Under the pieces are notes generated by a model. The model ran no database searches. It saw nothing but the letters and a program-made list of their open reading frames with translations, and was not told where the DNA came from. From Actinomycetota bacterium (lineage in GTDB: Bacteria; Actinomycetota; Actinomycetes; Nanopelagicales; Nanopelagicaceae): DNA of 61,426 bases. The stretch lies in contig VGAA01000004.1 of NCBI GenBank assembly GCA_016870895.1, positions 1 to 61,426 on the forward strand. The letters run 5' to 3'. Shown here one piece after another: positions 17,478 through 26,712 of this stretch. Position 1 is the stretch's first letter, and the number at the start of each line of letters is the position of its first letter. A program made the position numbers and the translations under genes.

Positions 17478-17717
17478 ATGATTGATGAAGCACTAGAACA
17501 TTTAGTAAAAGGTATTGTTGATAATCCTGAAGAGGTTGTTATCACTGAAAAATCCTCTCGTGGTGGCACAACTTTAGAGGTTAGAGTTCATCCTGAAGAT
17601 ATTGGCAAAGTTATTGGTCGCAATGGACGAACCGCAAAAGCTTTACGAACTGTTGTTAGTGCGCTTGCCGGTCGTTCAGTTCGAGTAGATCTAATCGAGG
17701 CAGACGAGGTTCGTTAA
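17478..17717 (+). CDS. khpA: KH-domain RNA-binding protein KhpA
   Basis: A 79-residue single type-II KH domain with the GXXG loop in VIGRNGRTAKALRTVV. KhpA binds RNA broadly, often with KhpB, and influences cell elongation and ribosome assembly. It lies between rplS and rimM; in many actinobacteria it lies between rpsP and rimM. The gap to rimM is a single base. Confidence 0.93.
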   Translation: MIDEALEHLVKGIVDNPEEVVITEKSSRGGTTLEVRVHPEDIGKVIGRNGRTAKALRTVVSALAGRSVRVDLIEADEVR

Positions 17718-17718
17718 T

Positions 17719-18219
17719 TTGCAACTTGTCGTAGGTCGCATCGGCCGCGCACATGGTGTATTGGGTGAGGCAACAATTGAGGTTCGAACCGATGATCCAG
17801 AGCAGAGATTTATTGTCGGCGGTAAGTTAAGAACTGGCTCTGGTAAAGAGCTAACCATTAAGTCCGCTCGTTGGCATAACCAAATATTACTTATAGCCTT
17901 TGACGGAATTAATGATCGAGATCAAATTGAAAGCTTAAAAGATCAATTGATCTCAACTGAGGTTGATTTTAGTAATTTAGCCCCCGGTGAGTATCACTAC
18001 CAGCAACTACTTGGCGCAAAGGTATTTTTACAAAATGGTGAGTTAGTTGGAAATGTCACTGAAATTGTGGCACTTCCTGGACAAGATTTACTAGCGGTGG
18101 ATCACTTAGGTAGAGAGGTATTAATTCCAATGGTTAAGGCGATAATTACAAATATTGATATTGCTAATAAAAAAATTGAGATTAATCCTCCAGAGGGGTT
18201 ACTTGATGTTGCGCTTTGA
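17719..18219 (+). CDS. rimM: Ribosome maturation factor RimM
   Basis: A 166-residue two-domain RimM that helps 30S head assembly by binding S19. The N-terminal domain starts VVGRIGRAHGVLGEATIEVRT and the PRC-barrel part contains LLGAKVFLQNGELVGNVTEI and VLIPMVKAII. The start is TTG, one base after the khpA stop, so translation is coupled. Its 3' end overlaps trmD by 14 bases. Confidence 0.94.
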   Translation: MQLVVGRIGRAHGVLGEATIEVRTDDPEQRFIVGGKLRTGSGKELTIKSARWHNQILLIAFDGINDRDQIESLKDQLISTEVDFSNLAPGEYHYQQLLGAKVFLQNGELVGNVTEIVALPGQDLLAVDHLGREVLIPMVKAIITNIDIANKKIEINPPEGLLDVAL

Positions 18220-18907
18220 TTTAATATCAATCTTTCCAGAGTATTTATCCCCTTTAAAATTATCCCTATTGGGTAAAGCCCAAAATAAAGGATTGCTGCA
18301 GATAAATATTCATGATCTTCGTGATCAAACAACTGATCTGCATCAGTCGGTAGATGACACACCTTATGGTGGCGGGGCGGGAATGGTGATGTCCCCGGTG
18401 GTTTGGGGAGATGCAATCGATGAAATTACTTCAAATGGCCAAGTAATTGATCTTATTATATTAACGCCAGCTGGTAAGAAGTTTAATCAACAGATGGCAG
18501 TGAAATTTTCAAAGTGTGATCAGATTATTTTCGCATGTGGTAGATATGAAGGAATAGATGCCAGAGTTGGCGATTACTACCGAAGTCAGAAAAATTTCAG
18601 AGTTCATGAGGTTTCAATTGGTGATTATGTATTAGGTGGTGGCGAGGTGGCGGCAATGGTGATTATTGAAGCCACCGCAAGATTATTACCTGGCGTAATA
18701 GGAAACCCCGATTCGCTAAGGGAAGAGTCGCACTCAATTTCCGGCCAGGATGATCAACAATTAGTTGAGTATCCAAATTACACAAAGCCTGCCCAATGGC
18801 GTGGCCTGGAAGTTCCGCAGGTTTTACTATCTGGAAACCATGGTGAGATTGCAAAGTGGCGAAGGAGTGAGGCTGAGCGTCGAACGAGAAACTTAGAGCA
18901 GGAATAA
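18206..18907 (+). CDS. trmD: tRNA (guanine-37-N1) methyltransferase
   Basis: Methylates G37 of tRNAs that read CNN-type codons, preventing frameshifts. SPOUT trefoil-knot fold: ACGRYEGIDARV, SIGDYVLGGGEVAAMV and LLPGVIGN bind S-adenosylmethionine. The start is the ATG at 18206 (MLRFDLISIFPEY, the family N-terminus) with AGAGGGG upstream; an earlier in-frame ATG at 18155 would add unrelated residues. Length is 233 residues. Confidence 0.95.
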   Translation: MLRFDLISIFPEYLSPLKLSLLGKAQNKGLLQINIHDLRDQTTDLHQSVDDTPYGGGAGMVMSPVVWGDAIDEITSNGQVIDLIILTPAGKKFNQQMAVKFSKCDQIIFACGRYEGIDARVGDYYRSQKNFRVHEVSIGDYVLGGGEVAAMVIIEATARLLPGVIGNPDSLREESHSISGQDDQQLVEYPNYTKPAQWRGLEVPQVLLSGNHGEIAKWRRSEAERRTRNLEQE

Positions 18908-19022
18908 TCCCGACACACCCTGTGTTCATTAGGTGTAACCGACAGTAATAGGGGATTATCCGCCCAGTTGGGGGAAACTTTCCCAAAGCTAAAAAGTTTA
19001 AATGATTTAAAGAAGGAGGTGG
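18908..19022 (+). promoter_or_regulatory. Leader with hairpin and perfect ribosome site before DUF4193 gene
   Basis: GGGAAACTTTCCC (around 18973-18986) can fold into a short GC/AT stem without a following T-run. AAGAAGGAGGTGGATG at the end is a near-complete match to the anti-Shine-Dalgarno, the strongest ribosome site in the window, implying a highly translated product. Confidence 0.45.
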
Positions 19023-19322
19023 ATGATGGCAACTGATTACGACACCCCCAGAAAAACCGATGAAGAGTTACATGAAGAGTCCCTTGAAGAATTAAAAGCA
19101 AAAAGAGCAGATGCTCAATCTGGTCAGGTAGATATTGATGAGGCTGAAGCAGCTGAAAATTTAGAGTTACCGGGTGCTGATTTATCGGGTGAAGAGTTAG
19201 CGGTTAAGGTGGTGCCAAAGCAAGAGGATGAATTCACCTGCTCGCGCTGCTTTTTAGTCAAACATATTAATCAACGTGCCAGAGGAGAGGGTCCAAAAGC
19301 TGTTTGTCGTGATTGCGATTAA
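19023..19322 (+). CDS. DUF4193 family protein
   Basis: A 99-residue protein typical of actinobacterial DUF4193 (Rv2699c type): a very acidic N-terminal half (DEELHEESLEELKAKRADA) and a C-terminal Cys4 metal site in FTCSRCFLVKH and AVCRDCD. Function is unknown; the knuckles suggest zinc binding and perhaps contact with RNA polymerase or ribosomes, which is inference. The very strong ribosome site suggests abundance. The stop shares TTAA with DUF3093. Confidence 0.9.
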   Translation: MMATDYDTPRKTDEELHEESLEELKAKRADAQSGQVDIDEAEAAENLELPGADLSGEELAVKVVPKQEDEFTCSRCFLVKHINQRARGEGPKAVCRDCD

Positions 19323-19768
19323 TTAAGGCAATCTGCCAGCGCTTTTGCTTTTTTACTTGAGATTATCCAGTATGGAGTTGGGTCAGATTTATCATTTAAC
19401 ATAATCTTCACGCCAGTTTTAATCCAAAATCGTGTGGCATTAAAGGCGGCTGGATCTGCTTGCTGGCCCCGTAGCTTTAGGTAGGAGACCTTATCTAAAC
19501 ACTTTGCACTTTTAATATACTTTAATTCAATCTTTGCATTATCAACATATAGCCAATTATTAATTACAACTATCTCTAATCGAGTTTTATACTGAGCATA
19601 AATTAAGCTTAAGAGTATAAGCAGGCAAATTATGGTTGCTACTAGCGCATTAAATGGTGCCCAGAAAGTTAGATAGATAGAGGCGAGCATTAGGCCAAGA
19701 AATAGCCAAAGCGACATCGGCCAAGTAATTCGCTCAGCAAACTCAGAATTTGGATTAGATCTAGCCAT
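19319..19768 (-). CDS. DUF3093 family membrane protein
   Basis: About 149 residues with two N-terminal membrane helices (WPMSLWLFLGLMLASIYLTF and LVATIICLLILLSLIYA) followed by a soluble domain, as in DUF3093 (Rv2698 type). Function unknown. An ATG at 19768 (MARSNPN) is chosen because TATCCT lies 7 bases upstream; an in-frame start 8 codons earlier would collide with the divergent gene's promoter. Confidence 0.85.
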   Translation of the reverse strand: MARSNPNSEFAERITWPMSLWLFLGLMLASIYLTFWAPFNALVATIICLLILLSLIYAQYKTRLEIVVINNWLYVDNAKIELKYIKSAKCLDKVSYLKLRGQQADPAAFNATRFWIKTGVKIMLNDKSDPTPYWIISSKKAKALADCLN

Positions 19769-19775
19769 ATAGATA

Positions 19776-19785
19776 AGGATACGCT
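19776..19785. promoter_or_regulatory. Two overlapping divergent leaderless -10 elements
   Basis: On the minus strand TATCCT (19781-19776) lies 7 bases before the DUF3093 ATG. On the plus strand TACGCT (19780-19785) lies 6 bases before the thioesterase ATG. The two hexamers overlap by two bases, so the promoters probably exclude each other. Confidence 0.6.
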
Positions 19786-19791
19786 TTGGCA

Positions 19792-20376
19792 ATGAGTCGG
19801 ATTGCCACCACTACCCCGCCAGTGGATGCGGTGATGCCTGAGCGGCATCCCAAAGCGCCCGCGATTGGCTCACAAATTCCATCGCATTTTGGTCACTGCT
19901 TTGGTTGTGGTGAACTTCATCAAAGTGGATTACACCTAGTTGCAATTGCTGGAAGTAATTTAGATTTAACTGGAAAATTTACTGTAACTGAAAATCACCA
20001 AGGTGCGCCAGGTCTGGCCCATGGCGGGTTGCTCGCTTTAGCTTTTGATGAAGCGCTTGGAAAATTAATGTGGTTAATTAGAACTCCTGCAGTAACTGGC
20101 AGGTTAGAGACTGACTTTTTACTCCCCGTACCAATGGGTCGAACCCTTTATATTGATGCCAGGATTACCGGTCAGGCAGGTCGCAAAATTTACACCCAAG
20201 CCGAGGGTAGATTAGATTCATCAACTGGTGAGATTGCCGTGAGGGCCTCGGCATTATTTATTTCAGTTCCAATGGAGCATTTTATTAGGAATTTAACAGA
20301 TCAATATAAGGATCATCTAGTAAAACATCCAGAATTAATGGCATTTGTCGATCCAGATTTTGATATAAATCCATGA
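19792..20376 (+). CDS. Hotdog-fold (PaaI-type) thioesterase
   Basis: A 194-residue single hotdog domain: GHCFGCGELHQSGLHL, GAPGLAHGGLLALAFDEAL (the HGG catalytic segment) and RLETDFLLPVPMGRTL. Such enzymes hydrolyse acyl-CoA thioesters; the chain preference is unknown. The ATG at 19792 fits its leaderless promoter. The 3' end overlaps the dut start by 4 bases. Confidence 0.85.
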   Translation: MSRIATTTPPVDAVMPERHPKAPAIGSQIPSHFGHCFGCGELHQSGLHLVAIAGSNLDLTGKFTVTENHQGAPGLAHGGLLALAFDEALGKLMWLIRTPAVTGRLETDFLLPVPMGRTLYIDARITGQAGRKIYTQAEGRLDSSTGEIAVRASALFISVPMEHFIRNLTDQYKDHLVKHPELMAFVDPDFDINP

Positions 20377-20807
20377 CTAAAGTCTTAATTAAGCGGCTAG
20401 ATCCAGATATTCCGCTACCTGCATATGCAAAAGGTGGAGATGCTGGTGCGGATTTGTGTACTCGCATTGATATAACAATTAAACCAGGGCAGCGAGTTTT
20501 AGTGCCCACCGGTATCAGTATTGCCCTACCTAATGGTTATGTGGCATTAGTCCATCCAAGATCTGGCTTAGCAATCAAATTTGGAGTTTCAATTGTTAAT
20601 ACACCAGGAACTGTGGATGCTGGCTATCGAGGTGAGCTGCAGGTAATTTTGATTAATCACGACCTGACTGAATCAATTTCATTTAAAAAAGGGGATCGAA
20701 TTGCTCAACTTGTAATTCAACAGGTTGAGCGGGCGGAGTTTATTGAGGTGCAAGATCTACCTGGTTCTGAGCGCTCAACTGGTGGATTTGGATCAACTGG
20801 CGCATGA
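20373..20807 (+). CDS. dut: dUTP pyrophosphatase
   Basis: Converts dUTP to dUMP, keeping uracil out of DNA. All five trimeric dUTPase motifs are visible in the 144 residues: AGDAGADLC, HPRSGLAIK, NTPGTVDAGYRGEL, GDRIAQLVI and GSERSTGGFGSTGA. It overlaps both neighbours by 4 bases (ATGA), forming thioesterase-dut-DUF3159. Confidence 0.97.
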   Translation: MTKVLIKRLDPDIPLPAYAKGGDAGADLCTRIDITIKPGQRVLVPTGISIALPNGYVALVHPRSGLAIKFGVSIVNTPGTVDAGYRGELQVILINHDLTESISFKKGDRIAQLVIQQVERAEFIEVQDLPGSERSTGGFGSTGA

Positions 20808-21427
20808 GTTATCACGGCCATAACGAGGATAAAGATAAAGTTGTATCTGCCTTAGGGGGTAAGCGCGGATTAATTGATTCCGGGCTGCCAGCCCTACTTT
20901 TCTTGGTAGTTTTTAATATTTCTGGACAAAATTTAAATGCAGCCCTGTGGGCAGCGCTTACCCTTTCAATAATTTTGACAGCGATTCGATTAATTCAGCG
21001 TCAAACTATTCAACATGCATTCTCTGGCTTACTCGGGGTGGCAATCTGTGCCTTAATTTCAAGACGAAGTGGAAATGCAGCAGATTTCTATCTGCCAGGG
21101 CTATTTATAAATGCCGGATACGCGCTCTTATACGCCATTACAAACTTAATCAAGTGGCCGATTTTAGGAATTATGTTGGGACCGATTTTGGGTGAGAACT
21201 TTTTATGGCGCAAAGATCCAGCCCGACTTAAGGCATATATCCAAGCTGGCTGGCTCTGGGTAGGAATGTTTGCGCTTAGATTAATTGTGCAGTATCCACT
21301 TTATAAAAGCGGGAATGTGAATGCACTCGGTACAGCCAGGTTGGTTATGGGTTACCCACTATTTATTGCCACGGCATGGGCAACTTGGCTGGTATTAAGA
21401 AAGACGCCAACTACAAAGATAAGTTAA
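20804..21427 (+). CDS. DUF3159 membrane protein
   Basis: A 207-residue protein with about six hydrophobic helices, matching actinobacterial DUF3159 proteins found beside dut and ceoBC (Rv2693c/SCO-type context). Conserved features include LGGKRGLIDSGLPALLF and FLWRKDPARL. No function is established. It overlaps the dut stop and shares TTAA with ceoC. Confidence 0.87.
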   Translation: MSYHGHNEDKDKVVSALGGKRGLIDSGLPALLFLVVFNISGQNLNAALWAALTLSIILTAIRLIQRQTIQHAFSGLLGVAICALISRRSGNAADFYLPGLFINAGYALLYAITNLIKWPILGIMLGPILGENFLWRKDPARLKAYIQAGWLWVGMFALRLIVQYPLYKSGNVNALGTARLVMGYPLFIATAWATWLVLRKTPTTKIS

Positions 21428-22077
21428 ATAAAGCAGGACTTTAATTGCTCTTCAGCTTTGGCTGAGGCCACAAATAACAACTCATCTCCTGCGGCAAATA
21501 CATCATGATCTTTTGGTGTTAGGACATGGCCATCTCTGACAATTGCCGCCAAGGATGCATCCTCTGGTAGCTCAACTTCGCCAACAGTTTTCCCACAACA
21601 TGCCGCTGAATCGGGCAAAGTAATCTCCACCAAATTAGCCTCTCCCTTTCTAAATGAGAACAATCGCACTACATCGCCAACACTTACCGCCTCCTCAACC
21701 AAGGCGGAGATAATTCTTGGCGTTGAAACTGCAACATCTACTCCCCAAGCAGAGTCAAACATCCACTCATTTTTTGGGTGATTTACCCGAGCAACAACTC
21801 TTGGTACACCGTACTCAGTTTTTCCAAGCAGAGAGGCGACAAGATTTACCTTGTCATCACCGGTAGCGGCAACTAATACTTGGCAGCCATCTAATTTAGC
21901 AACATCTAACGAGGTAATCTCACATGCATCAGCTAATAACCACTCTGCACTTGGAACTGAATCCATCTTTAACGCCTTTGGATCCTTATCAATTAACAGC
22001 ACTTGGTGGCCATTTTCTAACAATTCTCGAGCAATAGCTCTACCCACATTGCCAGCTCCGGCGATAGCTATTCTCAT
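21424..22077 (-). CDS. TrkA-family potassium-uptake regulator CeoC-like
   Basis: A 217-residue RCK protein: Rossmann GAGNVGRAIARELLENGHQV with a following Asp (LIDKD), then a TrkA-C domain at the end. Such proteins bind NAD(H) or nucleotides and gate Trk potassium channels. It is the second of two single-RCK genes, overlapping the first by 4 bases, as ceoB/ceoC do in M. tuberculosis. No TrkG/H channel is in this window. Confidence 0.88.
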   Translation of the reverse strand: MRIAIAGAGNVGRAIARELLENGHQVLLIDKDPKALKMDSVPSAEWLLADACEITSLDVAKLDGCQVLVAATGDDKVNLVASLLGKTEYGVPRVVARVNHPKNEWMFDSAWGVDVAVSTPRIISALVEEAVSVGDVVRLFSFRKGEANLVEITLPDSAACCGKTVGEVELPEDASLAAIVRDGHVLTPKDHDVFAAGDELLFVASAKAEEQLKSCFI

Positions 22078-22739
22078 TTTGCACTCTCAGGAGATTTAGC
22101 CAAAATCTTTTCAATCTTGGCAATATCATCCTCTTTCGCTAGTACATGTACTAGATCGCCCTCTTGCAATACTGTGTGTTCATCTGGCAGAAGTGCCTCA
22201 CCTAGGCGAGTAATAAAAGCCACTCTAGATTGGGTATTTTTCTCAATTAACAACACCGATTGGCCACACCAATTTATATTTGGATGAACCTCAATTAGTT
22301 GCACTGTGCCAGTGGCATCTCGCCACTCTGACTTGGTGCCATCTGGGGCAAGCCGGCGCATAATTTGATCAGTCGTCCAAAGCACTGTGGCTACAGTTGG
22401 AATTCCAAGTCGCTGATAGATCTCAGCTCTACCTGGATCATAAATTCGGGCAACGACATTTTTAACACCAAAATTTTCTCGAGCAACTCGTGCTGCCAAA
22501 ATATTTGAGTTATCACCATTTGAGACCGCGGCGAAGGCATCTGCTTTTTCAATTCCTGCCTCTAGCAAGGTGTCTCGATCAAATCCAACACCAGCGATGG
22601 TTCGACCATTAAAGTCAGCACCTAATCTGCGAAAGGCCTCTCGATTTTGATCGATTACCGAAACTGTATGACCTGCTTTTTGCAGATCTATCGCCAGTGT
22701 GGATCCGACGCGACCGCAGCCCATAATTACTACATGCAC
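22074..22739 (-). CDS. TrkA-family potassium-uptake regulator CeoB-like
   Basis: A second RCK protein of about 221 residues: MGCGRVGSTLAIDLQKAGH, then VIDQN (acidic residue for NAD), and a C-terminal TrkA-C domain (SRVAFITRLGEALLPDEHTV). The start is GTG at 22739, giving the usual V/M-HVVIMGCGRVG; TAAGTT lies 7 bases upstream. A TTG at 22748 is also in frame but falls in the promoter. Confidence 0.88.
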   Translation of the reverse strand: MHVVIMGCGRVGSTLAIDLQKAGHTVSVIDQNREAFRRLGADFNGRTIAGVGFDRDTLLEAGIEKADAFAAVSNGDNSNILAARVARENFGVKNVVARIYDPGRAEIYQRLGIPTVATVLWTTDQIMRRLAPDGTKSEWRDATGTVQLIEVHPNINWCGQSVLLIEKNTQSRVAFITRLGEALLPDEHTVLQEGDLVHVLAKEDDIAKIEKILAKSPESAK

Positions 22740-22746
22740 AAAGCAC

Positions 22747-22764
22747 AACTTACACCCATAGGCT
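22747..22764. promoter_or_regulatory. Divergent leaderless promoters of ceoB and the TRAM methyltransferase
   Basis: TAAGTT (22752-22747, minus) is 7 bases from the ceoB GTG. TAGGCT (22759-22764, plus) is 7 bases from the methyltransferase ATG. Both starts thus sit in a 32-base gap with no untranslated leaders. Confidence 0.6.
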
Positions 22765-22771
22765 CACTCCT

Positions 22772-23977
22772 ATGGAATTAAACGCTCAAGAGCGGTTAAA
22801 AATAGGTGAGGTAATTCAGGTCGAAATTGGCCCAGTTGCACATGGTGGTCACTTCGTTGCTCGTCATAACAATCAGGTTATTTTTGTTCGCCATGGAATT
22901 ACTGGTGAGATTGCAAAGATAAAAATCACCGCCGTAACTTCAAAAATTGCACATGCAGATGTTATCGAGGTAATAACACCAGCATCCACTCGAGTAATTC
23001 CACCCTGTAGCTATGCTGGAAAATGTGGTGGTTGTGATTTCCAGCATGTTCAAATTGATCGACAGCGCGAATTTAAGCGAAATATTATTCTTGAACAATT
23101 TTTACGAATTGGCAAAATTGATTTACTACAAATGGGATTTGATTTAAAGGTCGAGGCTATTGAACCTTTAGATGGATTGCATTGGCGAACTAGAATGGAG
23201 TTTGCAGTCTCAAATGGCGGGCGAATCGGATTTTACGGCGCTCGCAGCAATGATGTGGTCGAGATAAATGACTGTCTAATTGCCGATAGCCGAATGAATG
23301 TTTCAATACTAGCAAATCGCACTTGGAAGTCAGATGCCAGAGTTGAAGTGGCAGTGTCCAGCACAGGTGAGGTATCGGTAGTTAGATCAGGCCGTAGTAT
23401 TAGTGGACCTACCCAGTTGATTGAGCAAGTAGGTGGTAGCTCGCTTAAGATCTCACCTAATGCATTTTGGCAAAGTCACAAATTAGCTCCAACCACGCTA
23501 GTTGAGGCGGTAATTTCTAGACTAGAGATAAAGAAATCAGATCATATTTGCGATTTGTATTCTGGTGTTGGTTTGTTTACCTCCGCTATCGTGAACGAAA
23601 TTAGTGACCTAGGATTTCTAACCCTGATAGAAAGTGATAAAACTGCAGTTGCAGATGCTCGTAAAATATTTGCAAATAGAATGAATGTAAAGATATTACA
23701 AGGCTTAGTAGCGCAGCAGTTATCGATAGTAAAAAGAGCAGATTTAATTGTTTTAGATCCACCAAGAACTGGCGCAGGTGAGGTAGTTGTAAAGCAAATG
23801 GTAAAATTTAAGCCTCGGAAAATTATTTATGTGGCCTGTGATCCTGCAGCACTAGCTCGAGACTCAAAAACTTTGCTAGATCTTGGCTATAAGTTGGATC
23901 ACATTTCAGGATATGATCTTTTCCCAATGACTCAGCACATCGAGTGCGTGGCTGGATTTTCACCAGCAAATGGCTAG
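22772..23977 (+). CDS. TRAM-domain RNA uridine-C5 methyltransferase (TrmA/RlmCD family)
   Basis: A 401-residue enzyme: N-terminal TRAM domain (about 8-65), a cysteine cluster CSYAGKCGGCDFQH for a [4Fe-4S] centre, and a methyltransferase domain with ICDLYSGVGLFTSAI, LDPPRTGAGE and the catalytic Cys in VACDPAALARD. It methylates a uridine in rRNA or tRNA; the target cannot be chosen by eye. It matches the position of Rv2689c near ceoBC. Confidence 0.9.
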   Translation: MELNAQERLKIGEVIQVEIGPVAHGGHFVARHNNQVIFVRHGITGEIAKIKITAVTSKIAHADVIEVITPASTRVIPPCSYAGKCGGCDFQHVQIDRQREFKRNIILEQFLRIGKIDLLQMGFDLKVEAIEPLDGLHWRTRMEFAVSNGGRIGFYGARSNDVVEINDCLIADSRMNVSILANRTWKSDARVEVAVSSTGEVSVVRSGRSISGPTQLIEQVGGSSLKISPNAFWQSHKLAPTTLVEAVISRLEIKKSDHICDLYSGVGLFTSAIVNEISDLGFLTLIESDKTAVADARKIFANRMNVKILQGLVAQQLSIVKRADLIVLDPPRTGAGEVVVKQMVKFKPRKIIYVACDPAALARDSKTLLDLGYKLDHISGYDLFPMTQHIECVAGFSPANG

Positions 23978-24016
23978 AATTAGAAGTATTCAAGAAGTGA
24001 AGGAAGGTGCGGGGCG

Positions 24017-26677
24017 TTGAGCAAAGACTCATTTAAGACCAAGACCACACTTGAAGTTACTGGTAAAAGTTACGAAATTTTTGATATTACAAAATTTACC
24101 GAAGCTAAAGATCTTCCTTTTAGCTTAAAAATCTTACTTGAGAACTTATTGCGCACAGAAGATGGCGCAAATATCACCGCTGAGCAAATTAAGAAACTAG
24201 CCGCGTGGGATCCAAATTCAGAGCCAGACACTGAAATCCAATTTACGCCAGCTAGAGTTATTATGCAGGATTTCACTGGCGTTCCCTGCATAGTAGATCT
24301 GGCAACTATGCGTGAGGCAATTGCAGATCTTGGTGGTGATCCAGCCAAAGTGAATCCACTTTCTCCAGCTGAATTAGTAATTGACCATTCGGTAATTGCA
24401 GATCTATTTGGTACTAAAGATGCATTTGAGCAAAATGTTGATATCGAATATCAACGCAATAAGGAGCGATATAGATTTTTAAGGTGGGGACAAACTGCCT
24501 TTGATGAGTTCAAAGTGGTGCCGCCGGGAACCGGAATAGTGCATCAGGTAAATATTGAGTATTTAGCAAGAGTTGTTATGAGCAGAGTTGTGAATGGAAA
24601 ACTTAGCGCCTATCCAGACACTGTAGTTGGAACTGATTCACATACGACAATGGTTAATGGTTTAGGGGTGCTTGGTTGGGGAGTTGGTGGAATTGAGGCT
24701 GAAGCTGCACTGTTAGGTCAACCTGTCTCGATGTTAATACCAACAGTCGTTGGATTTAAATTAAATGGTGAACTTCCAATAGGCACAACTGCGACTGACT
24801 TGGTTTTAACTATTACGCAAATGTTGCGCAAACATGGCGTAGTTGGAAAGTTTGTTGAGTTTTATGGTCCAGGCGTAAGTGCTCTTCCAATGGCTAATCG
24901 AGCGACAATTGGCAATATGTCACCTGAGTATGGATCCACCTGCGCTATCTTCCCAATTGATGAAGAAACAATCAGATACCTAAAATTTACTGGGCGAAAT
25001 AGCGAACAGCTGGAATTAGTTGAGAAATACGCAAAAGTAAATGGGCTCTGGCATGATCCGAAAGCCTCACCAAGATTTTCTGAAAAATTAGAATTAGATT
25101 TAGCAACTGTTGTTCCCTCAATAGCTGGACCGAAACGACCACAAGATAGAATTTCACTTTCTGATGCCAAAAGCTCTTATGAAAAAGTTTTGCCAACATA
25201 TTTTTCGGAAAAAACTAGTAGATCTAAAGTAGATGTTAGTGTTAATGGTAAATCCACATCTGTAGGAAATGGCGATGTAGTAATTGCATCGATAACATCA
25301 TGTACCAATACATCTAATCCATCAGTAATGATGGCAGCGGCATTGCTTGCTAAAAAAGCGGTAGATAAGGGCTTGAGCAGTAAACCTTGGGTTAAAACTA
25401 CATTAGCGCCAGGCTCTAAAGTGGTAACTGATTATTACGCTCGTTCAGGTTTAACTCCATATATGGAGAAATTGGGTTTTAATCTAGTTGGATATGGATG
25501 CGTTACCTGTATTGGAAACTCTGGACCACTGCCAGTTCAGATAAGCAAAGCGATTAACGAAAATGATTTAGCCGTCTCGGCAGTTCTTTCTGGAAATAGA
25601 AATTTTGAAGGTCGTATATCACCTGATGTAAAGATGAATTATTTGGCTTCACCTCCTTTAGTTGTTGCCTACGCTCTAACTGGAACTATGGACCATGATT
25701 TTGAAAAAGATCCCATTGGTATGGGTAATGATGGTAAAGAGGTTTACCTAAAGGATATTTGGCCAACAACGACAGAAATTGATTCAGTAATAAGCTCTTC
25801 AATATCTTCGGAAATGTTCACCAAGGATTACGCTTCAGTATTTGATGGTGATAAACGATGGAAATCCCTAGATACACCAACTGGTAAAACTTTTGCTTGG
25901 GATGAAAAATCAACTTATGTAAGAAAACCACCATATTTTGATGGCATGCCAAAGCAGCCCCTACCTGTGACCGATATTTCAAAAGCTAGAGTGTTAGCAA
26001 TTTTGGGCGATTCGGTAACAACAGATCACATTTCACCTGCTGGAAATATTAAAGCTGATTCACCAGCAGGTAAGTATTTAGCAGAAAATGGAATTGATAA
26101 ATCTGATTTCAACTCCTATGGATCCAGACGAGGCAATCATGAAGTTATGATCCGTGGAACCTTTGCAAACATTCGGTTAAGAAATTTATTGTTAAAGGGT
26201 GTGGAGGGTGGATTCACCAAGAATTTTCTGGCAAATGGTCAGCAAACTACTATCTATGATGCATCACGTGCTTACATTCAAGCGGGTATTCCGCTTGTAA
26301 TTTTGGCAGGTAAGGAGTATGGATCGGGTTCTTCTCGAGACTGGGCTGCGAAAGGTACTGCCTTACTCGGAGTTAAAGCAGTGATTGCTGAATCATTTGA
26401 AAGAATTCATAGATCAAATTTAATTGGTATGGGTGTTTTACCACTTCAGTTTTTAGCAGGGGAGAATGTCGCATCCCTTGGTCTTGATGGCAGTGAAGAA
26501 TTTGAAATAACAGGAGTAGGAGAATTAAATAATGGAAAAACACCTAAAGAGGTAACCGTGACCGCAGGTGAAAAGAGCTTTAGGGCCAAAGTCAGGATTG
26601 ATACCCCGGGTGAGGCAGATTACTATCGACATGGCGGAATCATGCAATATGTATTGCGCTCACTACTAAATAATTAA
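24017..26677 (+). CDS. acnA: Aconitate hydratase A
   Basis: Isomerises citrate and isocitrate in the TCA cycle. The 886-residue protein has the three cluster cysteines (about 428 in [11 protein letters not shown], and about 494 and 497 in [12 protein letters not shown]), [13 protein letters not shown], and the C-terminal swivel domain ([15 protein letters not shown]). The start TTG follows a purine-rich AAGGAAGGTGCGGGG. It is 39 bases after the methyltransferase, so it may be partly cotranscribed. Confidence 0.96.
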   Translation: MSKDSFKTKTTLEVTGKSYEIFDITKFTEAKDLPFSLKILLENLLRTEDGANITAEQIKKLAAWDPNSEPDTEIQFTPARVIMQDFTGVPCIVDLATMREAIADLGGDPAKVNPLSPAELVIDHSVIADLFGTKDAFEQNVDIEYQRNKERYRFLRWGQTAFDEFKVVPPGTGIVHQVNIEYLARVVMSRVVNGKLSAYPDTVVGTDSHTTMVNGLGVLGWGVGGIEAEAALLGQPVSMLIPTVVGFKLNGELPIGTTATDLVLTITQMLRKHGVVGKFVEFYGPGVSALPMANRATIGNMSPEYGSTCAIFPIDEETIRYLKFTGRNSEQLELVEKYAKVNGLWHDPKASPRFSEKLELDLATVVPSIAGPKRPQDRISLSDAKSSYEKVLPTYFSEKTSRSKVDVSVNGKSTSVGNGDVVIASITSCTNTSNPSVMMAAALLAKKAVDKGLSSKPWVKTTLAPGSKVVTDYYARSGLTPYMEKLGFNLVGYGCVTCIGNSGPLPVQISKAINENDLAVSAVLSGNRNFEGRISPDVKMNYLASPPLVVAYALTGTMDHDFEKDPIGMGNDGKEVYLKDIWPTTTEIDSVISSSISSEMFTKDYASVFDGDKRWKSLDTPTGKTFAWDEKSTYVRKPPYFDGMPKQPLPVTDISKARVLAILGDSVTTDHISPAGNIKADSPAGKYLAENGIDKSDFNSYGSRRGNHEVMIRGTFANIRLRNLLLKGVEGGFTKNFLANGQQTTIYDASRAYIQAGIPLVILAGKEYGSGSSRDWAAKGTALLGVKAVIAESFERIHRSNLIGMGVLPLQFLAGENVASLGLDGSEEFEITGVGELNNGKTPKEVTVTAGEKSFRAKVRIDTPGEADYYRHGGIMQYVLRSLLNN

Positions 26678-26712
26678 TCGAAAATCTACAAAATAACCTT
26701 TAAACTAAGTCA

